A stretch of DNA of 60,990 nt from Ignavibacteriae bacterium HGW-Ignavibacteriae-4 (lineage in GTDB: Bacteria; Bacteroidota; Ignavibacteria; Kapaibacteriales; UBA2268), in assembly GCA_002839765.1 (NCBI GenBank), contig PGYR01000015.1, positions 1 to 60,990 of the forward strand, read 5' to 3'. A model generated the notes under the pieces. The model was given only the letters and a program-made list of their open reading frames with translations. It did no database searches and had not been told where the DNA came from. The translations under genes were made by a program, and so were the position numbers. Below are positions 1 to 9,525 of the stretch, piece after piece (within the stretch, counting starts at the first letter, position 1; each line of letters starts with the position of its first letter).

Positions 1-1044
1 ATCAGGTAAAGCATTAGGAATCATTTCTAGAGGATATGAAGCTCTAGTATTTTCAGTTAGAGAGTCATTGTCCAAATCAACTTTTCTTGTGATAGGGTCA
101 ACTACAACATTTTCTAATACAGTACCAAATCTGCGAGTAGTCTCATAGATTTCTGGCTCACTTTCTTCGCTTAATCTTATTACTTTAGCGTAGCAACCAC
201 CTTCGTAGTTAAAAACACCATTCTTAGACCATCCGTGCTCATCGTCACCGATTAGATTTCTATTCGGGTCAGCCGAAAGAGTAGTTTTACCAGTACCCGA
301 TAAACCGAAGAATAATGCAGCGTCACCTTCTTTGCCAACATTAGCAGAGCAGTGCATAGACATTACGTTTTCTAATGGCTTGTAGTAGTTCATAACTGTG
401 AAGAAAGTCTTCTTAGTTTCACCAGCGTAGTTTGTACCAGCTACTATAGCTATTCTATCTTTGAAATTTAGAGCAATAGCCGTTTCACTTCTTGTATGAT
501 CAATTTCTGGGTCACATTGGAAACCTGGGACTGCAATAAGAGTGAATTGTGGTTTATGATTTTTGTAATCATCTTTGGAAGCAAGGTTTATAAACATATT
601 CTGAACGAATAAGTTTTGCCAAGCATTCTCAGTAATAATTCTAATAGGAATACGGTAGTCAGGGTCAGCCCCAACGAAAGCATCCATTACGAATACATCT
701 TTACCTTGTAGATAAGAGCGTACTTTATTTAAAATACTATTGAAATTATCGGGAGACATTTCAGCGTTATTATCCCACCAAACGTGTCCTTCTGAAGTAT
801 CTTCTCTAACTATATATTTATCATTAGCAGAGCGAGCTGAATGCTTGCCTGTAGTTACTGCTAGTGGACCACCTTCGGCAACAAGTCCTTCACCACGGTG
901 AATCGCTTCTTCGTAAAGTGCCGCTGCTGGCAAATTCCAGTAAACATTACCTAAGTTGAATAGCCCATGATTGTCTAATCCGTGCTTCGACTTAAAAGCA
1001 TCTGCTTGGCTAATAGCTGGAGAGTACTTAATATCTTTTGACAT
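1..1044 (-). CDS. pckA: Phosphoenolpyruvate carboxykinase (ATP), N-terminal part, cut by window edge
   Basis: My translation of the minus strand from the ATG at 1044 gives 348 residues open to the window edge. It begins MSKDIKYSPA and contains the kinase-type P-loop GLSGTGKTTLS, encoded near 290, followed by DPNRNLIGDDEHGW, both hallmarks of ATP-dependent PEP carboxykinase. The enzyme interconverts oxaloacetate plus ATP with PEP and CO2 in the cytosol, the entry to gluconeogenesis or an anaplerotic exit. The family is usually about 530 residues, so roughly the last third lies outside the window. It stands alone on its strand; the upstream subtilase gene ends 120 bp away. No frameshift or missing active-site residue was seen in the part present. 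Confidence 0.93.
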   Translation of the reverse strand, partial: MSKDIKYSPAISQADAFKSKHGLDNHGLFNLGNVYWNLPAAALYEEAIHRGEGLVAEGGPLAVTTGKHSARSANDKYIVREDTSEGHVWWDNNAEMSPDNFNSILNKVRSYLQGKDVFVMDAFVGADPDYRIPIRIITENAWQNLFVQNMFINLASKDDYKNHKPQFTLIAVPGFQCDPEIDHTRSETAIALNFKDRIAIVAGTNYAGETKKTFFTVMNYYKPLENVMSMHCSANVGKEGDAALFFGLSGTGKTTLSADPNRNLIGDDEHGWSKNGVFNYEGGCYAKVIRLSEESEPEIYETTRRFGTVLENVVVDPITRKVDLDNDSLTENTRASYPLEMIPNALPD

Positions 1045-1120
1045 GATTTTCCTGTAAGTTATTATATCAAATTATTGATTTGAAAATAGTTAAAATCGTG
1101 AATACAAAATTGCTTATTTT

Positions 1121-1135
1121 TTGAATAATATTCAA
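1121..1135. promoter_or_regulatory. 15-bp palindrome upstream of pckA
   Basis: Two 7-bp arms, TTGAATA and TATTCAA, around a single central base lie 77 bp upstream of the pckA start. No T-tract follows on the minus strand, so it does not look like a terminator; an operator is possible but only inferred. Confidence 0.2.
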
Positions 1136-1164
1136 GTAGATGTGGTCTATATGTTTATAAATAA

Positions 1165-4100
1165 TTAGTCTATAATCATGAATTTTTTGAGTGTAGAATT
1201 CTTCAATTCTATGCTATTAGTTTCGTTTGATAAGTCTGGGTTACTACCTTCTATAGTGAAGAAATATACACCTGCTTTTAGTTTATTGCCCATGTTATCT
1301 ATTAGATTCCAATTTGCTCCGCCATCACCATCGAATTCGGTGATTGACTGTATAAACTCACCTTTATTGTTGTAAACTAATATCGTTGCATTTGATGTTA
1401 GATTTGCAAATGTAATATCTTGATTTTTACTCAGCTTTAGTGGTTGCGGGTATGCATAAGCACCTTCTAATTCATCTTTGAAATAAGTGAATTGGAGGAC
1501 ACTACCTGCGCCAGTGGTCATTTTCTTCCCATTTGTAGAAATCACTTTATCAGAAGCGGTAAGAGTATATTTGAACCCAACTGCATTTTGAGTAAATACG
1601 TCCGTTTCAAAAATTAGTTGATTTGGATTATCATTTTTAACTATTGATTTTATATTTCCAATAGGTGAGAAATCATAATTGCTTATCTCAAGTCCCGAGT
1701 TACCGACCTCTTCTGAGAAATTGACTATTAGATTATTGCCGCTTCTCACACCAGAAGTGAAATATAATTCTTGTTCATCACCTTCATAATCAGATTGTAG
1801 CGTATATGAAGTGGCATTGATTAACTGCCTGTAATAATCCTCAATTTCTGGAATCACCAAAGTATATGCACCAGCAAATAACGGTTCATTGAAGTATATA
1901 TGTAACTTCTTATCTTGCGATGAAATTATATTATTTGGAACAAAAGTTTCACTCTCATTAGATAGGCTAAATCTACGAGGTTCTAACTCATAATCGGGCA
2001 TTCTAGTATCATATTCCACTACTATAGTTCTTGGTGTTACGAACTTCAGATCAACAATTTTAGCCATAGGGTGAGTAAAACAACTAACTAAGTTAGAAGC
2101 ATTATTACTAGTTGTCTCGTCACTAGCTTTGGAAATTATGAAAAAATCGTACCAAGTAAGATTTTCCAATGTATCTAATTGAAGTGAATTGAACTGCGTT
2201 TCTGCATAAAGTGTACCTTGCCCAGTATTTTGGTCGAGCAATCTATATACTTGGTAAGTTTCTGCATTTGGTGCTCTATCCCATTCGAGCTTAACTGTAT
2301 TCTCATTAACGGGACGCCCTCTGAAATTTGCTGGCGCAGTGACAGTTAGTTCATTGTCTGATATTTCGAAGAATTGGGTACCGAAGAATGTATTGACAGC
2401 CATTTCATTCCTACCATTTTTATCAAAATCGTGAACTAATGCCGAATTACTTAGTGAATAAGCATAATACCATAATGGTCTCATAGTTCCATTATTATAT
2501 TTGAACACATACAAATCAGGGAAAGTAGAAATAATTATCTCATCCCCTGGTACACCGTCCAAATTCCCACATGCAACTCCGTTCTTGTATGAGTTACTAC
2601 TGAAATTAACTACTCCCAGCTTTACACCAGAGAAAAGTTCTTCCCAAATCACCTTGAATTCATTGTCTTTGTAGTCCCATAGTTGGGCTGTCCATACAAG
2701 TTCTTTACCGCTATTACTATTATAAGCTTTCTGAATTCCAGCATTTAGCACAAGGAATTCCGAAATTCCATCATTATCTAAATCGGCAGCGCATAGATGC
2801 TGACTTGAATTACTGATGACCTTAAGCGATTCAAATTCTTTTAGAAATTCGCCATTTTTATATTCGTAAATAAACAATCGTCCAATAGAGTTAGTAAATA
2901 CCAACTCCATTTCGGGGTCATCATCTACATTTGCAAATATGGAAGACATTGAATTATCAAACCTTCCATATTCAGCAGGCATCACAATTCTATTCTTTTT
3001 TATATAGTTACCATTCTCATATTTTATTACAAAATAAGAACTATCATCATGTGCGATTATATCTTCTCGTCCATCTTTATCTATATCAACAAATTGGCTT
3101 GGCCATACAATACTGTAGTCTTCTTTGTATATAATTTTTCCGAATTTCTTATTACCTTCTGCTTCAAAAAGAACTAACTCACCATTACCCGAAGTCAGTA
3201 TCTCTTTGATTCCGTCACCATCACTATCACCGAATCCTTCAATGATTCGTGGATAATCTATAGAATCTGACTTAGTTATTTTACCATCATTGTATTCAAA
3301 GAAAGAAGTACTAACAAAATTGACTCCATTTAGCTTTGTAGAAGCAAATGTGTTACTTGACTCATCATATATTCCATTATACAAATAACTATTTTCTATT
3401 CTATATTGCTTCGATTTGAATGTAGAAGTACTTATATTCTCATTAATCTCAGGTAACCAGCCTTCATTGAATATTGTGTCAGTTGAGCTTACAGAAAAGG
3501 CCTTATACGAATATTTCTCGCCTGCTACTAGATTATCAATTACTACCGAATGATCTAAACTACTTTGGACCACTTCAGAAAAAGTATTTAAATATTTCCG
3601 ACTTTCATTATATAGTTCTACATAGAAAAGTGAATTATAAAGCGTAGTTGCAGTTAACATAACTTTTTGAATATCAGCATCATAAACTCTGACAGCTTTT
3701 GGTTCCGCCACATATTGATTACGAGTAAAAACACTCTGAGTAAAAGGTCGGAAATAGAATCTTTGCTCATAAGTGCTATTATTTAGTAAATCTATTTTCA
3801 ATCGAACTGTATATATAGAGTCTTTGAAAAGAGATTTACTAATCATAGCGATAGTGTCATTTACAACTTGATCATACATCCTAGATGAAACAGGTATCCA
3901 CTCTGTGAATGCTTCTTCGGAACGGAAATCAGATTTATTAAACGGGCTAATTCCTTTTCTAATATATAAACTATAACTTCTCATCAATGGATGAGCAACT
4001 GTCCCAATAATAGCCAAAGAATCACTATTTGATAATAAAACCGCGGCGTCATTTTCTGGGTATGTTATAGTAACTGTGCCTTTGGAGTTGCTATTCAAAG

Positions 4101-5424
4101 CTCTATTTATATTGAGTATTCCCTTACCGTAGAAAGGATCCCAACCCGGATACTCATTATCGTCGTTAGCTGAATTCTCGAGTATAAATTTGATTTCTTT
4201 TGGAGTTAGATTAGAATTTTGTTCTAAAAGAAGTGCTATAGCTGCGGTAACGTGTGGGCTTGCAACAGATGTTCCCGACTTAGCCGAATATTGATTATTA
4301 GGACTTAGTGAAGGTACGACTTGCCCTGGTGCGAGTATATCTATTCTGTTTCCATAGTTAGAAATACTAGATTTGAAGAATCTTTCCGTTATACCGCCAA
4401 CAGATATCACTTCTTCGAAATCAGATGGGTAATGCTTTTTATACCAATTATTATTTCCCGATGAGCCGACCATAGTCACTCCATTAGCATAAGCAAACTT
4501 GATTACGTCATGCAAAAGTGGAGAATAGTATTCCTCTCCGAAACTAAAATTCAGAACATTGACACCATTCATAACAGCGTAAAGCACAGCGGCTGCAATA
4601 TCATCAGACTCACCTGCTCCACTAATATCAAAAGCACGTAGTGACATTATTTTAGAATCGTAAGCAATACCAGATATTCCTAGACCATTATTATGGTTCG
4701 CCGCAATGATTCCAGCCATACTAGTTCCGTGTGATTCTTCATCATAGGGAATCGGGTCAGGATCTTGGTCATCACCAATATTCCTATCCGTAATGTTAAC
4801 GAAATCATATCCAATCACATCATCATTATAACCATTCCCATCATTGTCTATAAAGTCAAAATCACCTGGTACTCCTTCTCTTACTTCAGTGGCAGGCCAT
4901 GGATCTAATCTTCCATTACCGTTTAGATCTTCTTTCTCGTTCACCCACATCTGACCTTGTATATCTTCGTGGTCGAAATCTAAACCAGTATCTACTACAC
5001 CAACTATGATTCCTTTACCAGTAGCCTTTTCCCATGAGTCTCTAATTGATAAATACTGTAAGTTCCATTGTGAAGCAAATCTCGGGTCATTCGGTATAGG
5101 TGCTGATTCAATTCTATAAGTATAGTTAGGAGTAATACTCTCGAAATAATCGGAAGTGGACATCCTTGATAAATCACTATCCTCTATATCTAATAAATAA
5201 TAATTCTGTAATTCATCCAATCCATTCAGTGAGTTACTATTTACCTTATTTAATTTATTAGAGCTGAGATTACTAAAAATAGGTTTCAGATTTGTCTGAT
5301 TCTGTATTTGGCTATTTTTCTTGTTTGGGTTTATTTTAACTATATACTCTACTGAAAATAGGTTAGGTGCTGCGAAAGCAGCTAGCATTAGTAGAGCTAC
5401 GGTTATAACATTTCTGTGGGTCAT
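1165..5424 (-). CDS. Subtilisin-like serine protease (S8) with T9SS C-terminal sorting domain
   Basis: A 1,419-residue exported protease. Residues 1-24 are a signal peptide. The S8 domain spans about 115-445 with the catalytic triad visible: D145 in VVDTGLD, H232 in SHGTSMAG and S386 in SGTSVASPH. Between about 700 and 1040 are VCBS/FG-GAP-like segments rich in D-x-D-x-D calcium-loop patterns, then a fibronectin-III-like stretch near 1050-1140. The C-terminal ~90 residues (AYPQPLKLSKNQ... to ...KKFMIID) match a FlgD-like/type A T9SS sorting domain, so it is probably secreted or surface-anchored. Its ATG overlaps the TGA of the upstream arginase gene (ATGA), implying translational coupling. 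Substrate unknown. Confidence 0.88.
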   Translation of the reverse strand: MTHRNVITVALLMLAAFAAPNLFSVEYIVKINPNKKNSQIQNQTNLKPIFSNLSSNKLNKVNSNSLNGLDELQNYYLLDIEDSDLSRMSTSDYFESITPNYTYRIESAPIPNDPRFASQWNLQYLSIRDSWEKATGKGIIVGVVDTGLDFDHEDIQGQMWVNEKEDLNGNGRLDPWPATEVREGVPGDFDFIDNDGNGYNDDVIGYDFVNITDRNIGDDQDPDPIPYDEESHGTSMAGIIAANHNNGLGISGIAYDSKIMSLRAFDISGAGESDDIAAAVLYAVMNGVNVLNFSFGEEYYSPLLHDVIKFAYANGVTMVGSSGNNNWYKKHYPSDFEEVISVGGITERFFKSSISNYGNRIDILAPGQVVPSLSPNNQYSAKSGTSVASPHVTAAIALLLEQNSNLTPKEIKFILENSANDDNEYPGWDPFYGKGILNINRALNSNSKGTVTITYPENDAAVLLSNSDSLAIIGTVAHPLMRSYSLYIRKGISPFNKSDFRSEEAFTEWIPVSSRMYDQVVNDTIAMISKSLFKDSIYTVRLKIDLLNNSTYEQRFYFRPFTQSVFTRNQYVAEPKAVRVYDADIQKVMLTATTLYNSLFYVELYNESRKYLNTFSEVVQSSLDHSVVIDNLVAGEKYSYKAFSVSSTDTIFNEGWLPEINENISTSTFKSKQYRIENSYLYNGIYDESSNTFASTKLNGVNFVSTSFFEYNDGKITKSDSIDYPRIIEGFGDSDGDGIKEILTSGNGELVLFEAEGNKKFGKIIYKEDYSIVWPSQFVDIDKDGREDIIAHDDSSYFVIKYENGNYIKKNRIVMPAEYGRFDNSMSSIFANVDDDPEMELVFTNSIGRLFIYEYKNGEFLKEFESLKVISNSSQHLCAADLDNDGISEFLVLNAGIQKAYNSNSGKELVWTAQLWDYKDNEFKVIWEELFSGVKLGVVNFSSNSYKNGVACGNLDGVPGDEIIISTFPDLYVFKYNNGTMRPLWYYAYSLSNSALVHDFDKNGRNEMAVNTFFGTQFFEISDNELTVTAPANFRGRPVNENTVKLEWDRAPNAETYQVYRLLDQNTGQGTLYAETQFNSLQLDTLENLTWYDFFIISKASDETTSNNASNLVSCFTHPMAKIVDLKFVTPRTIVVEYDTRMPDYELEPRRFSLSNESETFVPNNIISSQDKKLHIYFNEPLFAGAYTLVIPEIEDYYRQLINATSYTLQSDYEGDEQELYFTSGVRSGNNLIVNFSEEVGNSGLEISNYDFSPIGNIKSIVKNDNPNQLIFETDVFTQNAVGFKYTLTASDKVISTNGKKMTTGAGSVLQFTYFKDELEGAYAYPQPLKLSKNQDITFANLTSNATILVYNNKGEFIQSITEFDGDGGANWNLIDNMGNKLKAGVYFFTIEGSNPDLSNETNSIELKNSTLKKFMIID

Positions 5425-6371
5425 TCTTTATTAATAATGTGAATAATATCTTCTAGTATTACTAACGAAATTTCTGCCATTCTGTTCTTATTATCTAATA
5501 ACGGATTGATTTCGCAAAGTTCCAACACCTTTATTCTCTCATCCTTCAATAGATTTGCAACTATTTCCGTTACTTCTTGAGGAGAAAGACCTCCTTTTAC
5601 TGGAGTACCTGTTCCATACGAAGTCAAATCAGGATCCATCGAATCTACATCGAGTGATATATATATAGAATCACAGTTACTTAGATAAGTTAATGCTTCT
5701 TTTACGGTTTGATTAGTACCAATTTCCCTTACTTCATTTACTAATATCTTCTTTACGTCATATTCGTCCATCAGTGATACTTCCTCAATTTCTGAACTTC
5801 TGAGACCTATAAATACTAAATCTTCTGGGTTCATCTTAGGGTTAATATCAAACAGATTTTTACATTTTTCCCAATAATCAAGAGTGTTATCAACGACTTC
5901 ATTTCTAGCCATTTTCTTGTTGTCCAAACCCATAGCCATTGCAAGTGGCATACCATGAACGTTGCCAGATGGTGTAGTGTAAGGTGTATGCATGTCCGAA
6001 TGTGCATCTATCCATATCACTCCAATTCTATTTTTGGGGTACGCTTTTTTAAGTCCAGCAATAGTGCCAGCAGCAGAAGAGTGATCACCACTAATGACTA
6101 GAGGAAAACTTCTTTCCAATAAGCTATTTGCAACTTCCTCACCTAGTACTTTAATTCTATTATATACCTGCTTTAGTCTGATAGCATGAGGTGTATCTAT
6201 ATTCTTGAATAATTTCTTATTGTTTTTAGTTAATGTGACTACTTCGTTGTCATAGAAGAGTTTTGATTTTTTGTTGATTGCAGCTATTCGTAATGCTTCT
6301 ATCCCCAGGCTAGAGCCCCTTGTGCCTGCACCTAGTTCTGATGGGTTCTCGATTATCCTAAAACTTTTCAT
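5421..6371 (-). CDS. rocF: Arginase (ureohydrolase family)
   Basis: 316 residues. The Mn-binding signatures of ureohydrolases are all visible: SGDHS at 94-98, DAHSD at 122-126 and DVDSMD at 241-246. Arginase rather than agmatinase is indicated by NVHGMP at 137-142 and GTGTPVKGGLS near 253-263. It should hydrolyse L-arginine to ornithine and urea in the cytosol. It is the first gene of a two-gene unit, overlapping the downstream subtilase start by the sequence ATGA. The pairing of a cytosolic arginase with an exported protease is unusual; arginine supply from extracellular proteolysis is a possible link but only inference. Confidence 0.85.
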   Translation of the reverse strand: MKSFRIIENPSELGAGTRGSSLGIEALRIAAINKKSKLFYDNEVVTLTKNNKKLFKNIDTPHAIRLKQVYNRIKVLGEEVANSLLERSFPLVISGDHSSAAGTIAGLKKAYPKNRIGVIWIDAHSDMHTPYTTPSGNVHGMPLAMAMGLDNKKMARNEVVDNTLDYWEKCKNLFDINPKMNPEDLVFIGLRSSEIEEVSLMDEYDVKKILVNEVREIGTNQTVKEALTYLSNCDSIYISLDVDSMDPDLTSYGTGTPVKGGLSPQEVTEIVANLLKDERIKVLELCEINPLLDNKNRMAEISLVILEDIIHIINKE

Positions 6372-6730
6372 ATATATTAGTTAATATTTATTTGTGAGTT
6401 AACAAAAATAGAAAACGGTTAACCATTTTAAAAATTATGTTGATTCATTCTTTATTATTTCTTGATACTTTATTTTAATTTGAAATAATTGGAAAATATA
6501 AAATTTTAGTTAACCTAATACTAAATTGTCATTTTAATTTGAACAATATAAAGAAAACACATCAAATATAAATGATAGACATTTGATAATTCACATCTTT
6601 GAAGTTTTATATTCTATTAATTGACACTTTTTAAAATAATAATTTATTTTTTTAGCACTACGTATAACTTTTAGAAAAACATACGTAATAATAAAGTTGA
6701 ACTTTTTTTAATTATTAGTTGGGGTTATAC
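6372..6730. other. AT-rich divergent intergenic region
   Basis: About 360 bp between the arginase gene (minus) and the DUF4389 gene (plus), so it must hold promoters for both. It is very AT-rich. A TTGACA box occurs near 6621, and TACGTA occurs twice, near 6660 and 6683, as a short inverted pair. No RNA gene or ORF was recognised. Confidence 0.4.
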
Positions 6731-7366
6731 ATGATTTTTGAAATACGACATCAAGAAAGCTATTCACGAGGAGAATTAATCCTCAGAACCTTATTCGGTT
6801 CATTGTATATAGCTTTACCGCACGCTTTTCTTCTATTCTTTCTATCTATATGGTCTTCAATTATTGGATTTATAGCATTCTGGAGCATCCTATTCACAGG
6901 ACGATATCCTGAGAGTTTCTTTGAGTTTCAAACTCAATTTATCAAATGGGAAATGAGAGTTAATGCTAGAATGATGAACCTTATAGATGGATATCCAGCT
7001 TTTGGGTTAGACGTAGAAGATGAAAGTATCAAATTCTATGTTCCTTACAAAGAAGATATAAGTAGAGGGAACGCAATATTAAAGTTCTTATTTGGTTGGT
7101 TATATGTTGCAATTCCTCATGGTTTTGTTCTATTTTTTAGAGTCATTGGAATGATATTTGTTCAATTTGCAGCATTTTGGATTGTATTATTCACTGGTGA
7201 ATTTCCGAAGAAGATGCACGATTTTATAGTTGGTACACAAAGATGGGCTCAGAGAGTCAATCTATACTTAGCTTTTATGACTGACGAATATCCTCCTTTT
7301 ACTGGATTTAGACAAGAAGACGAACTTGGATACGAGTTTGACAGAAATGTACCAGATAACAATTAA
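6731..7366 (+). CDS. DUF4389-like membrane protein with internal duplication
   Basis: An integral membrane protein of 211 residues from the ATG at 6731; an in-frame TTG at 6719 would add four residues but is less likely. It consists of two similar halves. Each carries RG-x-x-IL, then a hydrophobic pair of helices with a PHxF/V core (LYIALPHAF and LYVAIPHGF), then LFTGxxP and a soluble RVN segment ending in YPxF. This is the arrangement of the DUF4389 family, whose function is not known to me. It heads a plus-strand run with a DUF4870-like protein, an M48 peptidase and an HDAC-like enzyme, with 18, 9 and -4 bp between them, so they are probably co-transcribed. Confidence 0.75.
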   Translation: MIFEIRHQESYSRGELILRTLFGSLYIALPHAFLLFFLSIWSSIIGFIAFWSILFTGRYPESFFEFQTQFIKWEMRVNARMMNLIDGYPAFGLDVEDESIKFYVPYKEDISRGNAILKFLFGWLYVAIPHGFVLFFRVIGMIFVQFAAFWIVLFTGEFPKKMHDFIVGTQRWAQRVNLYLAFMTDEYPPFTGFRQEDELGYEFDRNVPDNN

Positions 7367-7384
7367 TAATAGTAGAGAATAAGA

Positions 7385-7870
7385 ATGAGTACAGATTACT
7401 ACCCGATTCAACAGCCAGAGGATTTGCCTGCAAGGGAACGAGAAGATGCAATGGGAGCATACTTTATGATGTTTGCATCATTGGCTGCTGGACTACCTCT
7501 GCCTATTATAAATTTAATCGCTGCAATTATATATTACCATGTAAACAAGCATAAAAGTAGATTTGTACGATTCCATTCGCTCCAATCATTGCTTTCGCAG
7601 CTACCTGTCAGTTTATTGAATGCAGGTCTTGTAGTTTGGGCTATTTCATTTTTCAAATATGATTTTAACTTTAACAATACTTTTCTTTCATATCTGATTG
7701 TGGTTATTTTAGCAAATTTGTTATATTTGGGATTCAGTATTGCAGCAGCTATAAAAGCTAGGCAAGGGCTAATGTATTACTTCCTGTTTTTTGGTAAACT
7801 CTCGTATGAGATAGTTTATAAAGTCAGAGAAGAAGAAGAAAAAATTTATAGAAATAATCCTCCAATTTAG
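7385..7870 (+). CDS. DUF4870-like small membrane protein
   Basis: 161 residues with an acidic N-terminus (residues 1-25) followed by about four hydrophobic segments. The pattern PLPIINLIAAIIYY then KSRFVRFHSLQSLL resembles DUF4870/Tic20-like proteins, in which a helix pair precedes a short conserved F-H-x-x-Q motif. The C-terminus is charged (YKVREEEEKIYRN). Function is unknown. It lies 18 bp after the DUF4389 gene and 9 bp before the peptidase gene, suggesting an envelope-related operon. Confidence 0.68.
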   Translation: MSTDYYPIQQPEDLPAREREDAMGAYFMMFASLAAGLPLPIINLIAAIIYYHVNKHKSRFVRFHSLQSLLSQLPVSLLNAGLVVWAISFFKYDFNFNNTFLSYLIVVILANLLYLGFSIAAAIKARQGLMYYFLFFGKLSYEIVYKVREEEEKIYRNNPPI

Positions 7871-7879
7871 AAATTGATT

Positions 7880-8626
7880 ATGAAAAAAAGATTGTGGCGA
7901 GATTTTTTAATACTACTAGTATTATTTTTAGGTGTATGGATATTCTTCGTTTACTTCCCGATTGTTGACTCGGACGAAGTGAAAGTAACTTACAAGTATA
8001 AAGAAAATGAAATCAAACAGAAGTTAATAGAGCTGATGGATTTCAAGCAAGCGGATAGTGATACAACTCAACTATTGCGTTCTTTAGGTGAACTAAAACA
8101 CTTGGTCAGCGATAAAGATGTAGAATATGAGCTATATTATAGCGATAACCGCGAGATAAACGCCTATGCACTCCCGGGAAATATAATAGTACTTAATCGT
8201 GGTATTATATTGGAATGTGATACTCCAGAAGAACTAATAGGTGTAATAGCTCACGAATTAGGTCATTTAAAAATGAATCATCATTCAGATCAACTCATTA
8301 CGACATTAAGCATAGAGCTACTTCTTGTGGGAAGTGGATCTACCGCTAGTGAAGTGACTAAGATATTAACTCAGAATGCTTTTTCTAGAGAAATGGAAAC
8401 TGAAGCAGATGATTATGCAATAAAGAAGATGAAAGAGCTAGGAATATCACCTAATTATCTTGCAAAGCTTTTTAAGAAGATGTATAAAAGATCTGATATG
8501 ATTCCAGAATTTCTCAATTCACACCCTGGTATGAACGAACGAATTAGTAAGTTCTCTAAATTCCCTTATGAAGAAAGTAAGTTAACTTATACATTCGATT
8601 GGTTACAAGTGAAAAACAGCCTATGA
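7880..8626 (+). CDS. M48-family zinc metallopeptidase, membrane anchored
   Basis: 248 residues from the ATG at 7880; a TTG six bases upstream is in frame but less likely. Residues 9-26 form one membrane helix, so the catalytic part is probably outside the cytosolic membrane. The zinc motif HELGH is at 125-129, preceded by the typical LECDTPEELIGVIA, and the third ligand Glu lies in METEADDYA near residue 175. This layout fits the single-helix M48B/BepA-like or OMA1-like subgroup, acting in envelope protein quality control. Its stop overlaps the start of the next gene (ATGA), indicating translational coupling with the HDAC-like deacetylase. Confidence 0.87.
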   Translation: MKKRLWRDFLILLVLFLGVWIFFVYFPIVDSDEVKVTYKYKENEIKQKLIELMDFKQADSDTTQLLRSLGELKHLVSDKDVEYELYYSDNREINAYALPGNIIVLNRGIILECDTPEELIGVIAHELGHLKMNHHSDQLITTLSIELLLVGSGSTASEVTKILTQNAFSREMETEADDYAIKKMKELGISPNYLAKLFKKMYKRSDMIPEFLNSHPGMNERISKFSKFPYEESKLTYTFDWLQVKNSL

Positions 8627-9525
8627 TTCATATAGCTTATCATGAATCTTATAGACACGAGCTGCCAGATAATCATAAATTCCCAATGAAAAAATACAGC
8701 GAGTTGGCTAAACGGCTCGTTGAACAGAATATTTATACTCCCTCCAACTTCTTTGTTCCCAATATTATGGAAGAAGAAATCCTCTATTTAACACACGATA
8801 CTGAATACATAGAAAGAGCAAAAACACTCCGATTAGAAAAAGCCGAGGCAAGGAGATTGGGTTTCCCTCAAAGTAATGAGCTATACGAGAGAGAGTTAAG
8901 AATAGCTTATGGTACATTGCATGGAGCAGAACTAGCACTACAAGATGGACTTTCTTTCAACATAGCAGGTGGTACACACCATGCTTTCACTAACAAAGGT
9001 GAAGGTTTTTGTATGTTTAACGACATAGCAGTAAGTGCTAATTACCTCATTAACAAAGGATTAATTCGAAAAGCATTAGTCATAGATTTAGATGTTCACC
9101 AAGGGAACGGAACCGCTGAGATTTTTACAAACAACCCAAGTGTATTTACATTCAGTGTACACGGAAAGAATAATTATCCTGTAAAAAAAGAAATCTCAGA
9201 TTTGGATATAGAGCTTGACGATTTGACTGGCGATGAGGAATATTTGAACATAGTCGCTGAGAATGTACCCAAACTAATAGCGGTAGAAAAGCCCGATATA
9301 GTATATTATATAGCTGGTGCCGACATATTAGAAACTGATAAATTTGGAAGACTATCTGTAAGCATTGCTGGTGCAAAGCGAAGAGATGAAATAGTATTTG
9401 GTGAATGCAAAAGACACGAATTACCTGTAATGTGTGTAATGGGCGGTGGCTATTCCAAAGACTTAGAAGTAATACTAGAAACTCACCTCAACACATTCAA
9501 AGTTGGAAAGGAATACTACAGCTAG
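8623..9525 (+). CDS. Histone-deacetylase-like family zinc hydrolase
   Basis: 300 residues from the ATG at 8623, chosen because it overlaps the preceding stop; an in-frame GTG at 8599 would add eight residues. Class I/II HDAC-like features are complete: catalytic His pair GGTHHAF (119-120), zinc ligands D157 and H159 in IDLDVHQGNGT, D234 in AGADILE, and the glycine-tyrosine loop GGGYS near 274-278. Bacterial members include AcuC, acetylpolyamine amidohydrolases and uncharacterised deacetylases; the substrate cannot be told from sequence. Its 3' end overlaps the convergent glycosyltransferase gene by 4 bp. Confidence 0.86.
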   Translation: MIHIAYHESYRHELPDNHKFPMKKYSELAKRLVEQNIYTPSNFFVPNIMEEEILYLTHDTEYIERAKTLRLEKAEARRLGFPQSNELYERELRIAYGTLHGAELALQDGLSFNIAGGTHHAFTNKGEGFCMFNDIAVSANYLINKGLIRKALVIDLDVHQGNGTAEIFTNNPSVFTFSVHGKNNYPVKKEISDLDIELDDLTGDEEYLNIVAENVPKLIAVEKPDIVYYIAGADILETDKFGRLSVSIAGAKRRDEIVFGECKRHELPVMCVMGGGYSKDLEVILETHLNTFKVGKEYYS

